Positions 23,396-32,678 of a stretch of 46,850 nucleotides of DNA are shown here, in pieces. Numbering within the stretch: the first letter of the stretch is position 1; the number at the start of each line of letters is the position of its first letter. The notes beneath the pieces are model-generated. The model did not search any database and was not told the origin of the DNA. It saw nothing but the letters and a program-made list of their open reading frames with translations. The DNA comes from an uncultured Kiritimatiellota bacterium (lineage in GTDB: Bacteria > Verrucomicrobiota > Kiritimatiellia > RFP12 > DVOR01): the NCBI GenBank assembly GCA_944389565.1, contig CALXMV010000018.1, positions 1 to 46,850 on the forward strand, given 5' to 3'. The translations under genes and the position numbers were made by a program.

Positions 23396-23434
23396 GGTGG
23401 CAACTTAACTTCAGAAAAGGAGGTTTGCGCAGTC

Positions 23435-26053
23435 ATGAGACGAGCCTTAGCGTTGTTCGCCCTTTTGTCGGCGGGGGTGGCGGGTGCCTTCCCGGCGGTC
23501 GAGGGGCTGGTCGGCCGGTTGCTGCCGGGCCACAAGGATCAGATCGTGCTCCGTGATCTGCCGGCGCCGAAGGCCGGGGAGGCGGAGCGTTTCGCCTATT
23601 GGTCGGAGGGCGGCAAGCTGGTGGTCGAGGCGAACACGCCCGTGGCGCAGGCGGCCGGGCTGGGGTGGTATCTCCGCCACACGGCCAAGGCCGCGCCCTT
23701 CTGGGAGGGGTGGGACGAGACGTTCCTGCCGGAGACGCTCCCTGAGGCGCCGCGCGTCGAACGCGCCACGCCGCACGCCCGGCGGGTCTACTTCAACTAT
23801 TGCACGCTCTCCTATTCCGCGGCGCATTGGGATTGGGCGCGGTGGGAGCGCGAGATCGACCTGATGGCCCTGCACGGCGTGAACACGCCGCTCCAGCCGA
23901 TCGGCCTGGAGGCGGTGTGGTACAACACCCTGCGGCGGCCCGAGGTCGGCTTCAGCGAGGCCGAGGCGCGGGAGTTCCTCGTGGGGCCGGCCTTCTACGC
24001 GTGGCAGTGGATGACGAACATCGAGCGTTTCGGCGGGCCGGTGGGCCAAGCCTTCATCGAGGACCGCGTGACGCTGGGGCGCAGGATCTTCGAGCGCGAG
24101 CGGGCCTTCGGGATGACGCCCATCCAGCAGGGTTTCACCGGCTTCGTGCCCCTGCGCCTGCGCGAGAAGTTCCCCGAGGCGGCCATCAAGCAGCAGCCGC
24201 CGTGGTGCGGCAGCTTCGAGGGCAGCGCGCAGCTCGACCCGCTCGACCCGCTCTTCCCCAAACTCGCCGCGATCTTCTACGCCGAGCAGAAGGCGCTCTT
24301 TGGCGCGGACGGGCTTTACGCCGCCGATCCCTTCCACGAATCCGCGCCGCCGCGCCCCGGCAACGAATATCTCGCGGCCGTCGGCAAGGCCATCTACGAG
24401 GCCGCCGTCGCCGCCGACCCGAAGGCCACGCTCTGCATGCAGTCGTGGTCCATCCGCAAGCCCATCCTCCACGCCATCCCCAAGGAGCACTGCCTGGTGC
24501 TCGACATCGGCGGCAAGTGGCGCGGCCAGAAGGCTTTCGACGGCTACCCCTTCGTGATCGGCACCATTCATAACTTCGGCGGGCGCACGCGGATGTTCGG
24601 CAATCTGCGCGGCCTGGCCAAGAACACCTTCGCGGGCGTCAGGAAGCAGGCGCCCAACTGCGTGGGTATGGGGCTCTTCCCCGAGGCCATCCACAACAAC
24701 CCCGTCTACTTCGCCCTCGTCTTCGACGAGATGTGGCGCGACGGCCCCGTCGACCTCGACGCCTGGCTCGACGACTGGGTCCGCGCCCGCTACGGCGCCG
24801 ATTCCCCCAAGGCCCGCCAAGCCTGGGCGCTCCTGCTCGACACCGTCTACCGCCCCGGCACCCGCGGGATGTCCACCCTCATCGCCGCCCGCCCCGCCCT
24901 CGACGTGCGCCGCTCCGACCCCAACTGGGCCTTCGCCGCGCCCTACGACGCCACCCAGGTGCTCGCCGCCTGGCGCGCGCTTCTCGCCGCCGGCGACGAG
25001 GGATGCCGCGGCGCCGCCTACGCCTTCGACCTGGCGGACGTCGGCCGGCAGGTGCTGGGCGATGCCTTCCTGGCGCTCCATGGCGAGCTGGGCGACGCGT
25101 ACCTCGCCGGCGACGCCGAGGCGCTGCGGGCCAAGGCCGACGCGTTCGCCGCGATGGCGCGCGATCTCGACGCCCTCTGCGCCTCCACCCCGCTCCTCTC
25201 CTTCGAGGCGTGGCTCAACGGCGCCCGCGCGCTGCCCGGCACGCCCGAGGAGAAGGCGCGCTACGCCTCCGGCGCCGCCTGCCAGGTGACCCAGTGGGGC
25301 CACACCGTCAACCGCCCGCGCATCTACGATTACGCCTGGAAGGAGTGGTCCGGCCTCATCCGCGATTACTACCTGCCGCGGTGGCAACGTTTCCACGCCG
25401 CGCTCCGGGAGGCCCTCGCCGAGGGGCGGGAGTGGGTGCCCGAGAGCAAGGCGCGGCCACAGGATTACGGCCGCCCCGCGCTCCGCGCCACGCCCTTCCT
25501 CGACGCGTTGGCCGACTGGGAGGACGCCTTCATCGCCGATCCGCCCGACTATCCCGCCTTCGTGCCGCGGGACGCCCGTGCCGAGAGCGCGCGCATCCTG
25601 GCGGCGCACGGCGCGCGGCTGGAGGCGCTCCTCGGCGGCGAGGGCCCCATGAAGCGCCTGGAGGCCTTCCGCAAGAACCTCGCCCGCCGCGAGGCCGCCC
25701 AAAGCGGCACGGTCGTCAAGGCCTGGACGCCCAAGGATTGCTCCAGGCGCGAATGGCGCACCTGGGAGATCGACGTCACCAAGGCCTTCGACGCCAACGG
25801 CGAGTACGCCGTCACCTTCGCCTACACCCATGGCGGCGCCCGGCTCGACATCGCCGAGGTCACCCTCCTGCAGAACGGCGCGCCCGTCTCCTCCGACGTC
25901 CACGCCGGCACCACGGGCGACGTCAACCGCGGCAACGTCTATACCCTTCGCTTCGACGACCCGATCCTCGGCGCCACCCTCACCCTCCGCGCCAAGGTGC
26001 GCACGCACGGCACCGACCGCTCCTACGGCGAGATCCGCGTCAGGCGCGAGTGA
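23435..26053 (+). CDS. Alpha-N-acetylglucosaminidase, glycoside hydrolase family 89
   Basis: 872 residues with a signal peptide (MRRALALFALLSAGVAGAFP), so secreted or periplasmic. NAGLU N-domain (to ~115) is followed by the TIM barrel: VYFNYCTLSYSAAHWDWARWEREIDLMALHGVNTPLQ is the family hallmark, then LYAADPFHES, WSIRKPILHAIP, VIGTIHNFGGRTRMFGN and GMGLFPEAIHNNPVYF, then the helical C-domain (YAWKEWSGLIRDYYLPRW). The family hydrolyses terminal alpha-GlcNAc from heparan sulfate or mucin glycans. A final ~110-residue beta-rich segment (TWEIDVTKAFDANGEYAVTF onward) looks like an added sugar-binding-type module. Single-gene unit with strong ribosome-binding site and terminator. Confidence 0.95.
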   Translation: MRRALALFALLSAGVAGAFPAVEGLVGRLLPGHKDQIVLRDLPAPKAGEAERFAYWSEGGKLVVEANTPVAQAAGLGWYLRHTAKAAPFWEGWDETFLPETLPEAPRVERATPHARRVYFNYCTLSYSAAHWDWARWEREIDLMALHGVNTPLQPIGLEAVWYNTLRRPEVGFSEAEAREFLVGPAFYAWQWMTNIERFGGPVGQAFIEDRVTLGRRIFERERAFGMTPIQQGFTGFVPLRLREKFPEAAIKQQPPWCGSFEGSAQLDPLDPLFPKLAAIFYAEQKALFGADGLYAADPFHESAPPRPGNEYLAAVGKAIYEAAVAADPKATLCMQSWSIRKPILHAIPKEHCLVLDIGGKWRGQKAFDGYPFVIGTIHNFGGRTRMFGNLRGLAKNTFAGVRKQAPNCVGMGLFPEAIHNNPVYFALVFDEMWRDGPVDLDAWLDDWVRARYGADSPKARQAWALLLDTVYRPGTRGMSTLIAARPALDVRRSDPNWAFAAPYDATQVLAAWRALLAAGDEGCRGAAYAFDLADVGRQVLGDAFLALHGELGDAYLAGDAEALRAKADAFAAMARDLDALCASTPLLSFEAWLNGARALPGTPEEKARYASGAACQVTQWGHTVNRPRIYDYAWKEWSGLIRDYYLPRWQRFHAALREALAEGREWVPESKARPQDYGRPALRATPFLDALADWEDAFIADPPDYPAFVPRDARAESARILAAHGARLEALLGGEGPMKRLEAFRKNLARREAAQSGTVVKAWTPKDCSRREWRTWEIDVTKAFDANGEYAVTFAYTHGGARLDIAEVTLLQNGAPVSSDVHAGTTGDVNRGNVYTLRFDDPILGATLTLRAKVRTHGTDRSYGEIRVRRE

Positions 26054-26072
26054 GCGGCGCGGCGACGGCACG

Positions 26073-26107
26073 AAAAAAGCCCCCGGGCGAACCCGGGGGC
26101 TTTTTTT
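26073..26107. terminator. Bidirectional intrinsic terminator
   Basis: A6-GCCCCCGGG-CGAA-CCCGGGGGC-T7. Serves the GH89 gene on + and the symporter gene on -. Confidence 0.95.
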
Positions 26108-26120
26108 CGTATGCCCTGCG

Positions 26121-27491
26121 TCAGCGGAAGAACTTGACGTAGAGGCCGAGGAGGAGGACGATGAGGAGGATGGTCGGCAGGACGTAGGTCATGTACACCC
26201 GCAGGCCGTGGGCGAAGCGCAGGCCGCGCCCGGCGTTGGCCTCGCGCAGGAAGCGCTCCCACCCCCAGAAGCGCTTGCTCACGCAGAAGACGAGGATGGC
26301 GAGCGAGCCCAGGGGCAGGGCGATGTTCGAGACCAGGAAGTCCTCCAGGTCGAGGATCGTGCTGCCCTCGCCGAGTGGCCGGACGCCCGAGAGCAGGTTG
26401 AAGCCGAGGGCGCAGGGGACGGAGAGCAGGAAGAGGAGCGGCGCGTTGCGCTTGATGGCGCGGTGGCGCGTGCATCCGCGCCGCTCCATCGTCATGGCGA
26501 TGATGTTCTCGAAGACGGCGATGACGGTGGTGAGCGCGGCGAGCGCCAGGAGCACGAAGAAGGCCGCGCCGATCCATTGGCCGCCCGGCATCTTGGCGAA
26601 GACGTTCGGGAGCGTCATGAAGATGAGCGAGGGGCCTTGGTCCGGCCGCACGCCGTAGGCGAAGCAGGCGGGGAAGATCACCAGGCCGGAGAGGAGCGCC
26701 ACCGAGGTGTCGATGCCGATGATCTTGGCCGACTCCCCGGGAAGCGTGTAGCGGCGCGAGGTGTAGCTGCCGAAGATGGCCATCGAGCCGATGCCGAGCG
26801 AGAGGGTGAAGAAACTCTGCCCCAGCGCGTCGAAGACGATGTCGAAGAGCGGCCGTTCCTGCAGCCGCTCCAGCGACGGCACCAGGTAGAAGCGCACGCC
26901 CTCGGCCGCGCCGTCGAGCGTGAGCGCGTAGCCCGCCAGCCCGATGAGCAGCACGAAGAGCGCGGCCATCATCTTCTTGGTCACGCTCTCGACGCCTTTC
27001 TCCAGCCCCAGCGCGCACACGCCGAAGCCGATCAGGCACACTACCGCCATCCAGAAGATCTGCGCCGTCGCGTTGCCCGTGAAGGCTCCGAAGAAGGCTG
27101 CCGGCTCCCGGAAGTCGAACCACCCGCAGAGGATCGCCACCGGGTAGGCCAGCATCCAGCCCGCGATCGTCGTGTAATACATCATGAGCAGCCAGTTGCC
27201 CGCGACCTGCGCCCGCGAGATGGCCCGGTACGGCCCCGGCCGCGCCGTCAGCAACGGGTACGCCGTGGCCAGCGAGCGTTGCGCCGCCCGCCCGACCGCG
27301 AACTCCGCCACCATCATCGGCAGCCCGAACATCACCAAAAAGAGGATATAAAGCAGCACGAAGAGCGCGCCGCCGCCCTCGCCCACGATGTAGGGGAAGC
27401 GCCACACGTTCCCCAGGCCCACCGCGCACCCGGCCGAGACCAGCAAAAAGCCCAGGCTCGTCGCCAACGATTCCCGTTTTCCGTCCGTCAT
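26121..27491 (-). CDS. Sodium:neurotransmitter symporter (SNF/NSS, LeuT fold)
   Basis: 456 residues with about 11-12 membrane spans. The hallmark of TM1, SAGCAVGLGNVWRFPYIVGEGGGALF, carries the Na+/substrate unwound region; TM6-TM8 regions are recognisable (FDALGQSFFTLSLGIGSMAIFGSY, ALTTVIAVFENIIAM). It imports an amino acid or related compound with Na+; the substrate cannot be assigned. The ATG overlaps the stop of the SixA-like gene (ATGA), so it is translated as its second gene. Confidence 0.94.
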   Translation of the reverse strand: MTDGKRESLATSLGFLLVSAGCAVGLGNVWRFPYIVGEGGGALFVLLYILFLVMFGLPMMVAEFAVGRAAQRSLATAYPLLTARPGPYRAISRAQVAGNWLLMMYYTTIAGWMLAYPVAILCGWFDFREPAAFFGAFTGNATAQIFWMAVVCLIGFGVCALGLEKGVESVTKKMMAALFVLLIGLAGYALTLDGAAEGVRFYLVPSLERLQERPLFDIVFDALGQSFFTLSLGIGSMAIFGSYTSRRYTLPGESAKIIGIDTSVALLSGLVIFPACFAYGVRPDQGPSLIFMTLPNVFAKMPGGQWIGAAFFVLLALAALTTVIAVFENIIAMTMERRGCTRHRAIKRNAPLLFLLSVPCALGFNLLSGVRPLGEGSTILDLEDFLVSNIALPLGSLAILVFCVSKRFWGWERFLREANAGRGLRFAHGLRVYMTYVLPTILLIVLLLGLYVKFFR

Positions 27492-27958
27492 CGCGTCATC
27501 CCTCCGAAGTCCCGCCTCCAGGCAAGCGTCCAATCCCCTGTCGGCACCGTCCCGTCGGGCGTGCCCTCCAGGGCCACCGTCGTGCACGTGCCGAAGACCG
27601 TCGGCGCCTCGCGGCACAGCGTCCGCGCCAACTCGCCAATCGACCACATATGCCCCACCACGAGCACTTCCCCCGCCGGCGCCAAGGCCAGGACCCGCGC
27701 CGCCATGATCGTCGCGTCGCCCCCCGGCGTGAAGTCCTCGCACACCTGCGTCGGCACGTCCCCCGCGCCCGCCGCCGCCAACACCCGGCCCAACGTCTCG
27801 CGCGCCCGTCGGTAGGGGCTCACGATCGCCGCCGCGGGGCGCGCGCCCGCCGCGGCCAGGGCCGTGCCTGCCGCGTCCGCCTGCGCCATGCCCGCGGGCG
27901 ACAGGCCCGGGTCGCCCCAGCCCGCGTACGCGCCGTGCCGTATCAGATAGACCTTCAT
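27488..27958 (-). CDS. sixA: SixA-like histidine phosphatase
   Basis: 156 residues of the small histidine-phosphatase fold. The nucleophile motif is LIRHGAYA at the N-terminus; [13 protein letters not shown] supplies the second arginine, [11 protein letters not shown] the SixA-type middle segment, and [11 protein letters not shown] the second catalytic histidine. SixA removes phosphate from histidine on phosphotransfer proteins; here the target is unknown. The start is fixed by MKVYLIRHG and lies 7 bp after a TATACT hexamer, predicting an mRNA with a leader of at most one base. First gene of the sixA-symporter unit. Confidence 0.88.
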   Translation of the reverse strand: MKVYLIRHGAYAGWGDPGLSPAGMAQADAAGTALAAAGARPAAAIVSPYRRARETLGRVLAAAGAGDVPTQVCEDFTPGGDATIMAARVLALAPAGEVLVVGHMWSIGELARTLCREAPTVFGTCTTVALEGTPDGTVPTGDWTLAWRRDFGGMTR

Positions 27959-27964
27959 GGCGCA

Positions 27965-28005
27965 CAGTATAGCAAACTGGCCGATTGGCGGGTTGGCCGA
28001 TTGGC
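27965..28005 (-). repeat. 41-bp promoter block with tandem CCAATCGG boxes, copy 2
   Basis: Differs from 9033-9073 at four positions only. Both CCAATCGG boxes (16 bp apart) are conserved exactly, as is TTTGCTATA. Confidence 0.85.
27966..27976 (-). promoter_or_regulatory. sixA promoter (extended -10, leaderless start)
   Basis: Minus strand TTTGCTATACT, hexamer at 27971-27966; predicted start 27959, one base before the sixA ATG. No Shine-Dalgarno precedes the ATG. Confidence 0.75.
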
Positions 28006-28029
28006 TTCGGGGTTGGGCTCCACCCCACG

Positions 28030-28068
28030 CCCCTTCGGCCTCCATGGCCGGCGGCGGAAGGGGCTTTT
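28030..28068 (+). terminator. Terminator-like hairpin upstream of icd
   Basis: CCCCTTC (28030-28036) pairs with GAAGGGG (28057-28063), with inner GGCC/GGCC, followed by CTTTT. No + strand gene lies directly upstream, so it may block antisense read-through into icd, or be fortuitous. Confidence 0.35.
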
Positions 28069-28095
28069 GGGCGGGGGCAATCCCGTATGGGCATT

Positions 28096-28106
28096 TTTGC
28101 TATAAT
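28096..28106 (+). promoter_or_regulatory. icd operon promoter (extended -10)
   Basis: TTTGCTATAAT with a perfect hexamer at 28101-28106. Predicted start about 28113, leader about 27 nt with AGGAG before the ATG. No -35. Confidence 0.8.
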
Positions 28107-28139
28107 GAGGCGTTATTGTTTTTTCATAGGAGTGCGCAG

Positions 28140-29405
28140 ATGGCTTACGCGAAGATTGTGGAACCGGCGTTCGGCGAGCGGATGACGATGGGCGAGGATG
28201 GGCGGTTGCGGGTGCCGGATCGGCCAATCGTGCCGTTCGTCGAGGGCGACGGGACGGGGCCGGACATCACGGCCGCGGCGATGACGGTGTGGGACGCGGC
28301 CGTGCGCGCGGCCTACGGCGACGACCGCAGGATCGCGTGGATGGAGGTCTACGCGGGGGAGAAGGCGAACGCGGTCTACGGCCCGAACACCTGGCTGCCG
28401 GAGGAGACGCTCGCGGCGTGCCGGGACTGCCTGGTCTCCATCAAGGGGCCGCTGACGACGCCGGTGGGCGGCGGCATCCGCTCGATCAACGTGGCGATGC
28501 GCCAGGCGTTGGATCTCTACGTGTGCCTGCGCCCGGTGCGTTGGTTCAAGGGCGTGCCCAGCCCGGTGCTCCACCCCGAGCGCACGGACATGGTGATCTT
28601 CCGCGAGAACACGGAGGATATCTACGCGGGGATCGAGTGGATGAGCGGCACGCCCGAGGCGCGCAAGGTCATCGACTTCCTCACGCGCGAGATGGGCGTC
28701 ACGAAGATCCGCTTTCCCGAGACCTCCTCGATCGGCGTCAAGCCGGTGTCGAGCGAGGGGAGCGAGCGGCTGATCCGCGCGGCGATCGAATACGCCATCG
28801 CCAACGACCGCAGGTCGGTGACGCTGGTGCACAAGGGCAACATCCAGAAGTTCACGGAGGGCGCCTTCCGCGACTGGGGCTATGCGTTGGCGCGGCGGGA
28901 GTTCGGCGCGGAGCCGATTGGGGAGGGGCCGTGGTGCCGCTTCCGCAACCCGCGCACGGGGCGCGAGATCGTGGTGAAGGATTGCATCTGCGACGCCTTC
29001 CTCCAGCAGATCCTCACGCGCCCGGCGGAATATGACGTGATCGCGACGCTGAACCTGAACGGCGACTACGTGTCGGACGCGTTGGCGGCGTGCGTGGGCG
29101 GCATCGGCATCGCCCCGGGCGCGAATATCAATTACCGGACCGGCGTGGCCGTCTTCGAGGCGACGCACGGCACGGCCCCGAAGTACGCCGGGATGGACAA
29201 GGTGAATCCCGGCTCGCTCATCCTCTCGGGCGAGATGATGCTGCGTTACATGGGCTGGACCGAGGCCGCGGACAAGATCCTGGCGGCGATGGACCAGGTG
29301 ATCGCCGCGAAGGTGGTGACCTATGACTTCGCGCGGCTGATGGAGGGCGCGCGCGAGGTGAAGTGTTCCGAGTTCGGCCGTGCGCTGGCGGAGGCGATGG
29401 CGTGA
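28140..29405 (+). CDS. icd: NADP-type isocitrate dehydrogenase
   Basis: 421 residues, decarboxylating isocitrate to 2-oxoglutarate in the TCA cycle. Motifs match E. coli Icd: [29 protein letters not shown] (Ser115 is the substrate/phosphorylation-site serine), [66 protein letters not shown] and [13 protein letters not shown]. The ATG follows AGGAGTGCGCAG. First gene of a seven-gene string; its stop overlaps the next ATG (TGATG). Confidence 0.97.
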   Translation: MAYAKIVEPAFGERMTMGEDGRLRVPDRPIVPFVEGDGTGPDITAAAMTVWDAAVRAAYGDDRRIAWMEVYAGEKANAVYGPNTWLPEETLAACRDCLVSIKGPLTTPVGGGIRSINVAMRQALDLYVCLRPVRWFKGVPSPVLHPERTDMVIFRENTEDIYAGIEWMSGTPEARKVIDFLTREMGVTKIRFPETSSIGVKPVSSEGSERLIRAAIEYAIANDRRSVTLVHKGNIQKFTEGAFRDWGYALARREFGAEPIGEGPWCRFRNPRTGREIVVKDCICDAFLQQILTRPAEYDVIATLNLNGDYVSDALAACVGGIGIAPGANINYRTGVAVFEATHGTAPKYAGMDKVNPGSLILSGEMMLRYMGWTEAADKILAAMDQVIAAKVVTYDFARLMEGAREVKCSEFGRALAEAMA

Positions 29406-30523
29406 TGGTGGACGTCGCGCTCTTGGCGCTCGCCGCGGTGGCGGTGGCGTTGCTGGTGGCGTTGCTGTTGCGCAAGCCGCCGAGGCAGGAGGACGTCGCG
29501 CCGCGTCTGGCGGAGCTGGAGGAGCGCCTGCGCCAGGAGCTGGCGCGCGGACGGGCGGGCGCGGAGGCGAGCGACAAGGCCCAGCGCGACGAGCTGCGCG
29601 GCCAGCTGGGCGAGGTGCGCGCGCTCGTCTCCGAGCAGGTGACCGCGCAGGTGGGGCGGACGGTCGGGGCGCGCTTCGAGGCCGACTTCGCCAAGGTGGG
29701 CGCGCTCTTGGGCGAGGTGCGCATGGGCCTCGCGAAGCTGGAGCCGCTCGGCGGCGGGGTGGGGGATCTGCAGCGGAGCGTGGCGACCTTCTCGAAGATG
29801 TTGGGCAACGTCAAGGCGCGCGGCACGTGGGGGGAGTTCCAGCTCGGGAACATCCTGCGGGACATGCTCGCCCCGGGGCAGTTCGCGCAGAACGTCCACC
29901 CCAACCCGCGCTCGACGCGCCGCGTGGTGGAATACGCCATCGCCCTGCCGGGCGCGGAAGAGGGCAAGACCGTCTGGCTGCCCATCGACTCGAAGTTCCC
30001 GCAGGAGGATTACGCGCGCCTGCTCGCCGCCTCGGAGGCGGGGGACGCGGCGGCGGAGGAGGCCGCCGAGAAGGCGCTCGTCGCACGGGTGAAGACCTTC
30101 GCCCGCGACGTGCGCGGGAGTTACGTCGACCCGCCGCACACCACCGACTTCGCCATCCTTTTCCTGCCCACGGAGGGGCTCTACCAGGAGCTCACGCGCC
30201 ATGCGGACGCGGTGGACGAGATCCGCCGCGAGCAGAAGGTCCTTCTGGCCGGGCCGACCACCCTGGCCGCGCTCATCAATGCCTTGCAGATGGGCTTCCA
30301 GACGCTGGCCGTGCAGAAGAACGCCGTGCGCGTCTATGAGTTGCTCAAGCGCGTGAAGAAGGGGCTCGACGCCTTCGCCGAGCAGAACAAAAAGGTGGCC
30401 GAACGCCTGGAGGCGGCGGCCAAGGCGAACGTCGAGGCGGGCGATAAGCTCGCGCAATTGGGCAAGGCGTTGGACAAGGTGGCGACGGACACGGGCGCCA
30501 CCACGGAAGCGGAGGAGGCGTGA
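29405..30523 (+). CDS. rmuC: RmuC-family protein (DNA recombination-associated)
   Basis: 372 residues. An N-terminal membrane span (VALLALAAVAVALLVALLL) is followed by a coiled coil (about 30-150) and the RmuC domain: NVKARGTWGEFQLGNILRDML, VEYAIALPG, VWLPIDSKFPQEDYARLL, YVDPPHTTDFAILFLPTEGLY, GPTTLAALINALQMGFQTLAVQKN. RmuC limits rearrangements between inverted repeats in E. coli and has a nuclease-like fold; its mechanism is not settled. The ATG overlaps the icd stop. Confidence 0.94.
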   Translation: MVDVALLALAAVAVALLVALLLRKPPRQEDVAPRLAELEERLRQELARGRAGAEASDKAQRDELRGQLGEVRALVSEQVTAQVGRTVGARFEADFAKVGALLGEVRMGLAKLEPLGGGVGDLQRSVATFSKMLGNVKARGTWGEFQLGNILRDMLAPGQFAQNVHPNPRSTRRVVEYAIALPGAEEGKTVWLPIDSKFPQEDYARLLAASEAGDAAAEEAAEKALVARVKTFARDVRGSYVDPPHTTDFAILFLPTEGLYQELTRHADAVDEIRREQKVLLAGPTTLAALINALQMGFQTLAVQKNAVRVYELLKRVKKGLDAFAEQNKKVAERLEAAAKANVEAGDKLAQLGKALDKVATDTGATTEAEEA

Positions 30524-32052
30524 TGCGCAATCTGTGGCAAGACCCCACCACCCTGGCCATCTCCTGCGGGCGCGGCATCGTGCCCTACCTCAAGCAGGAG
30601 CTGACGGCGCTGGGCTATGAGATCCTGGGCGAGAACGACACGATGGTCGGAATCCGCGCGAAGAACGCCTGCCGCGACATCCTCACGCTGAACCTGTGCC
30701 TGCGCACGGCCCAGCGCGTCCTCTGGCCCTTCGTGCAGAGCACGCGCTGCCGCACGCTGCGCGACCTCTACGAGCTGGCCTACTACGCGCCCTGGGAGCA
30801 GGTGCTCGACGTGAACGAGCCCTTCTTCGTGAGCAACGCCACCACCGCCGTCCCCACCGTCACCGACACGCGTATGCCCACCCTGCGCCTGAAGGACGCG
30901 GTCGTCGACCGCCTGCGCGACAAGTGCGGCCGCCGCCCCACGGTGGGCGATTACGTGCCCATCCGCGTGCTGGCCGACGGCGCCGAGCTGCTCAACCGCC
31001 ACGGCCCCCTGCGCGGCGCCATGCGGCTCGTCCGCGCCGCCATCGAGGATTGGCTCAGCGAACTCCCCGAGGAGCGCGAGGAGGCCGAGATCCTGATTGA
31101 GATCGATGGCTACGACCTGATGTCCGGCCTTCTGCCGTTGCGCAAGATCGACTTCCTGGTGCTGCGCAAGCGCTTCGAGCGTACCTTCGGCGCACGGCTG
31201 GAGAACGGCACGCCCGGCGCGGCGGTCTTCCTCCACTGGGAGGGCTCGCACGCGAAGATCTACATCGACACCTCGGGATCCTCGCTCTCGCGGCGCGGTT
31301 ACCGCAAGGAGGGCTGGGTCGCGCCGATGCAGGAGGCGCTCGCCGCCGCGTGCGTCCTCGCCACGGGGTGGGACCGCAAGGCACCCTTCGTGGTGCCCTT
31401 CTGCGGGTCGGGCACGCCGGCCATCGAGGCCGCGCTCCTGGCCCGCAACATCGCCCCCGGGATGTTCCGCGCCGACTTCGCCTTCATGCACCTCAAGGGG
31501 TGGGACGCCATCATCCCCGGCGAGAAGGTCGGCGAAAGCGTCCGCAAGCGCTTCGGCGCCACCCCGCGCGAGATCTGGGTGGACCTCAAGGCGCGCCTGC
31601 GCGCCGCCGAACGCTCGCCCGATGACCCCGACCTGCCCAAGATTGTCGGCGTGGACTGGGAGGACAAGGCGATCGACATCGCCGAGCGCAACGCCAACGC
31701 CGCGGGCGTCGGCAAGAACATCGCCTTCTTCGCCGATGACTACACCGACACCCCTCTGCCCCGCGAGCCGGGCGTACTCTTCATGAACCCGCCCTACGGC
31801 GAGCGTTTGGAGGATGCCCCCTCCCTCGCGCCGCTCTATGAGGGCATCGGCGCGTGGCTTCACGACGCCGTGCCGGAGGGGTGGGTCGCCTGGGTCATCA
31901 CCTCCAACCGCGACCTCTCCCTCAAGATCCACCTGCGCACGTCGGCGATTCTGCCCTTCAAGAACGGCCCGCTCGATTGCCGCCTCATCCGCTATGACAT
32001 CCATGGCCCCATCCTTGCCGAGGAGGCGCCCGAGGAGCCCGCGGGGGCGTGA
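30523..32052 (+). CDS. RlmL/RlmK-type 23S rRNA guanine-N2 methyltransferase (THUMP domain)
   Basis: 509 residues. THUMP-type RNA-binding N-terminus (about 40-170) with a ferredoxin-like opening (LAISCGRGIVPYLKQELTALGYEI), then DTSGSSLSRRGYRKEGWVAPMQEALAAACV, the RlmL signature, the FVVPFCGSGTPAIEAALLARNIAPG SAM site and the NPPYGERL motif IV, which marks N2-guanine methylation. Corresponds to the RlmL half of E. coli RlmKL, without the RlmK half. The ATG overlaps the rmuC stop. Confidence 0.92.
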   Translation: MRNLWQDPTTLAISCGRGIVPYLKQELTALGYEILGENDTMVGIRAKNACRDILTLNLCLRTAQRVLWPFVQSTRCRTLRDLYELAYYAPWEQVLDVNEPFFVSNATTAVPTVTDTRMPTLRLKDAVVDRLRDKCGRRPTVGDYVPIRVLADGAELLNRHGPLRGAMRLVRAAIEDWLSELPEEREEAEILIEIDGYDLMSGLLPLRKIDFLVLRKRFERTFGARLENGTPGAAVFLHWEGSHAKIYIDTSGSSLSRRGYRKEGWVAPMQEALAAACVLATGWDRKAPFVVPFCGSGTPAIEAALLARNIAPGMFRADFAFMHLKGWDAIIPGEKVGESVRKRFGATPREIWVDLKARLRAAERSPDDPDLPKIVGVDWEDKAIDIAERNANAAGVGKNIAFFADDYTDTPLPREPGVLFMNPPYGERLEDAPSLAPLYEGIGAWLHDAVPEGWVAWVITSNRDLSLKIHLRTSAILPFKNGPLDCRLIRYDIHGPILAEEAPEEPAGA

Positions 32053-32678
32053 TGGCGGCCTTCGGCACCCAGGCGTTGCAGCGGCTCCCGCTCTATCTGC
32101 GCCTCCTGCGCGAATGGGCGTTGGAGGCGCGCGAGTTCGCCTCGGGCGCCGCGCTGGCGGCCGCGCTCGGTCTGGACCCGATTGTCGTGCGCAAGGATCT
32201 TGCCCGCACGGGGGTGCGTGGCACGCCGCGCGTCGGTTTTCCCGTGAACGAGCTGATCCAGGCGTTGGAGCGGCTGACGGGGGCGGACCGCGAAATCATG
32301 GCCGTCCTGGCCGGCGTGGGGCGGCTAGGGTCGGCACTGCTCGGCTATCCCGGCTTCCGGCGGCAGGGGCTACGCATCGGCGCGGCCTTCGACGCTGCCC
32401 CCGAGCGATGCAATCTCATCCTCGCCGGCACGCCCGTCTTCCCCTCGAACGCCATCGTGGAGACGGTGCTGCGCCTGGGGGCGACGCTCGGGATCCTGAC
32501 CGTCCCGGCCGACCGCGCCCAACGCGTGGCCGAGCAGTTCGTGGCGGGGGGGATCTCGGCGATCTGGAACTTTACCCCCGCCCAGCTCGACCTGCCGGAG
32601 GGGATTTTGGTGCAGCGGGAGGATCTCGCCGTGAGTCTGGCGGTGCTCTTGCACCGACTTCAGGAAAGGAGTGTCTGA
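32052..32678 (+). CDS. rex: Redox-sensing transcriptional repressor Rex
   Basis: About 208 residues. The N-terminal winged helix (LPLYLRLLREWALEAREFASGAALAAALGLDPIVVRKDLA, GTPRVGFPVNELIQALE) is followed by a Rossmann NAD(H)-binding domain (AVLAGVGRLGSALLGYPGF) and a C-terminal swap helix (LAVSLAVLLHRLQ). Rex senses the NADH/NAD+ ratio and represses fermentation and respiration genes. No clear Rex operator is visible before icd. The ATG overlaps the previous stop (TGATG). Confidence 0.94.
   Translation: MAAFGTQALQRLPLYLRLLREWALEAREFASGAALAAALGLDPIVVRKDLARTGVRGTPRVGFPVNELIQALERLTGADREIMAVLAGVGRLGSALLGYPGFRRQGLRIGAAFDAAPERCNLILAGTPVFPSNAIVETVLRLGATLGILTVPADRAQRVAEQFVAGGISAIWNFTPAQLDLPEGILVQREDLAVSLAVLLHRLQERSV

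Larger units (their letters stand above)
23008..23434. other. Divergent intergenic region before the GH89 gene
   Basis: 427 bp without a credible gene. From left to right: promoter of the exported-protein unit, unremarkable sequence to about 23160, the mosaic repeat (23168-23302), a 22-bp perfect palindrome (23297-23318), then the GH89 promoter and ribosome-binding site. Confidence 0.75.

Noticed and set aside
23447..26071. 874-codon open frame opposite the GH89 gene
   Set aside because: Same GC3 effect; no ribosome-binding site and no domain, while GH89 motifs, signal peptide and promoter support the + strand.
28107..28139. Rex operator in the icd leader
   Set aside because: The T-rich stretch there is not palindromic and does not match a TTGTGA-N-TCACAA-like site.
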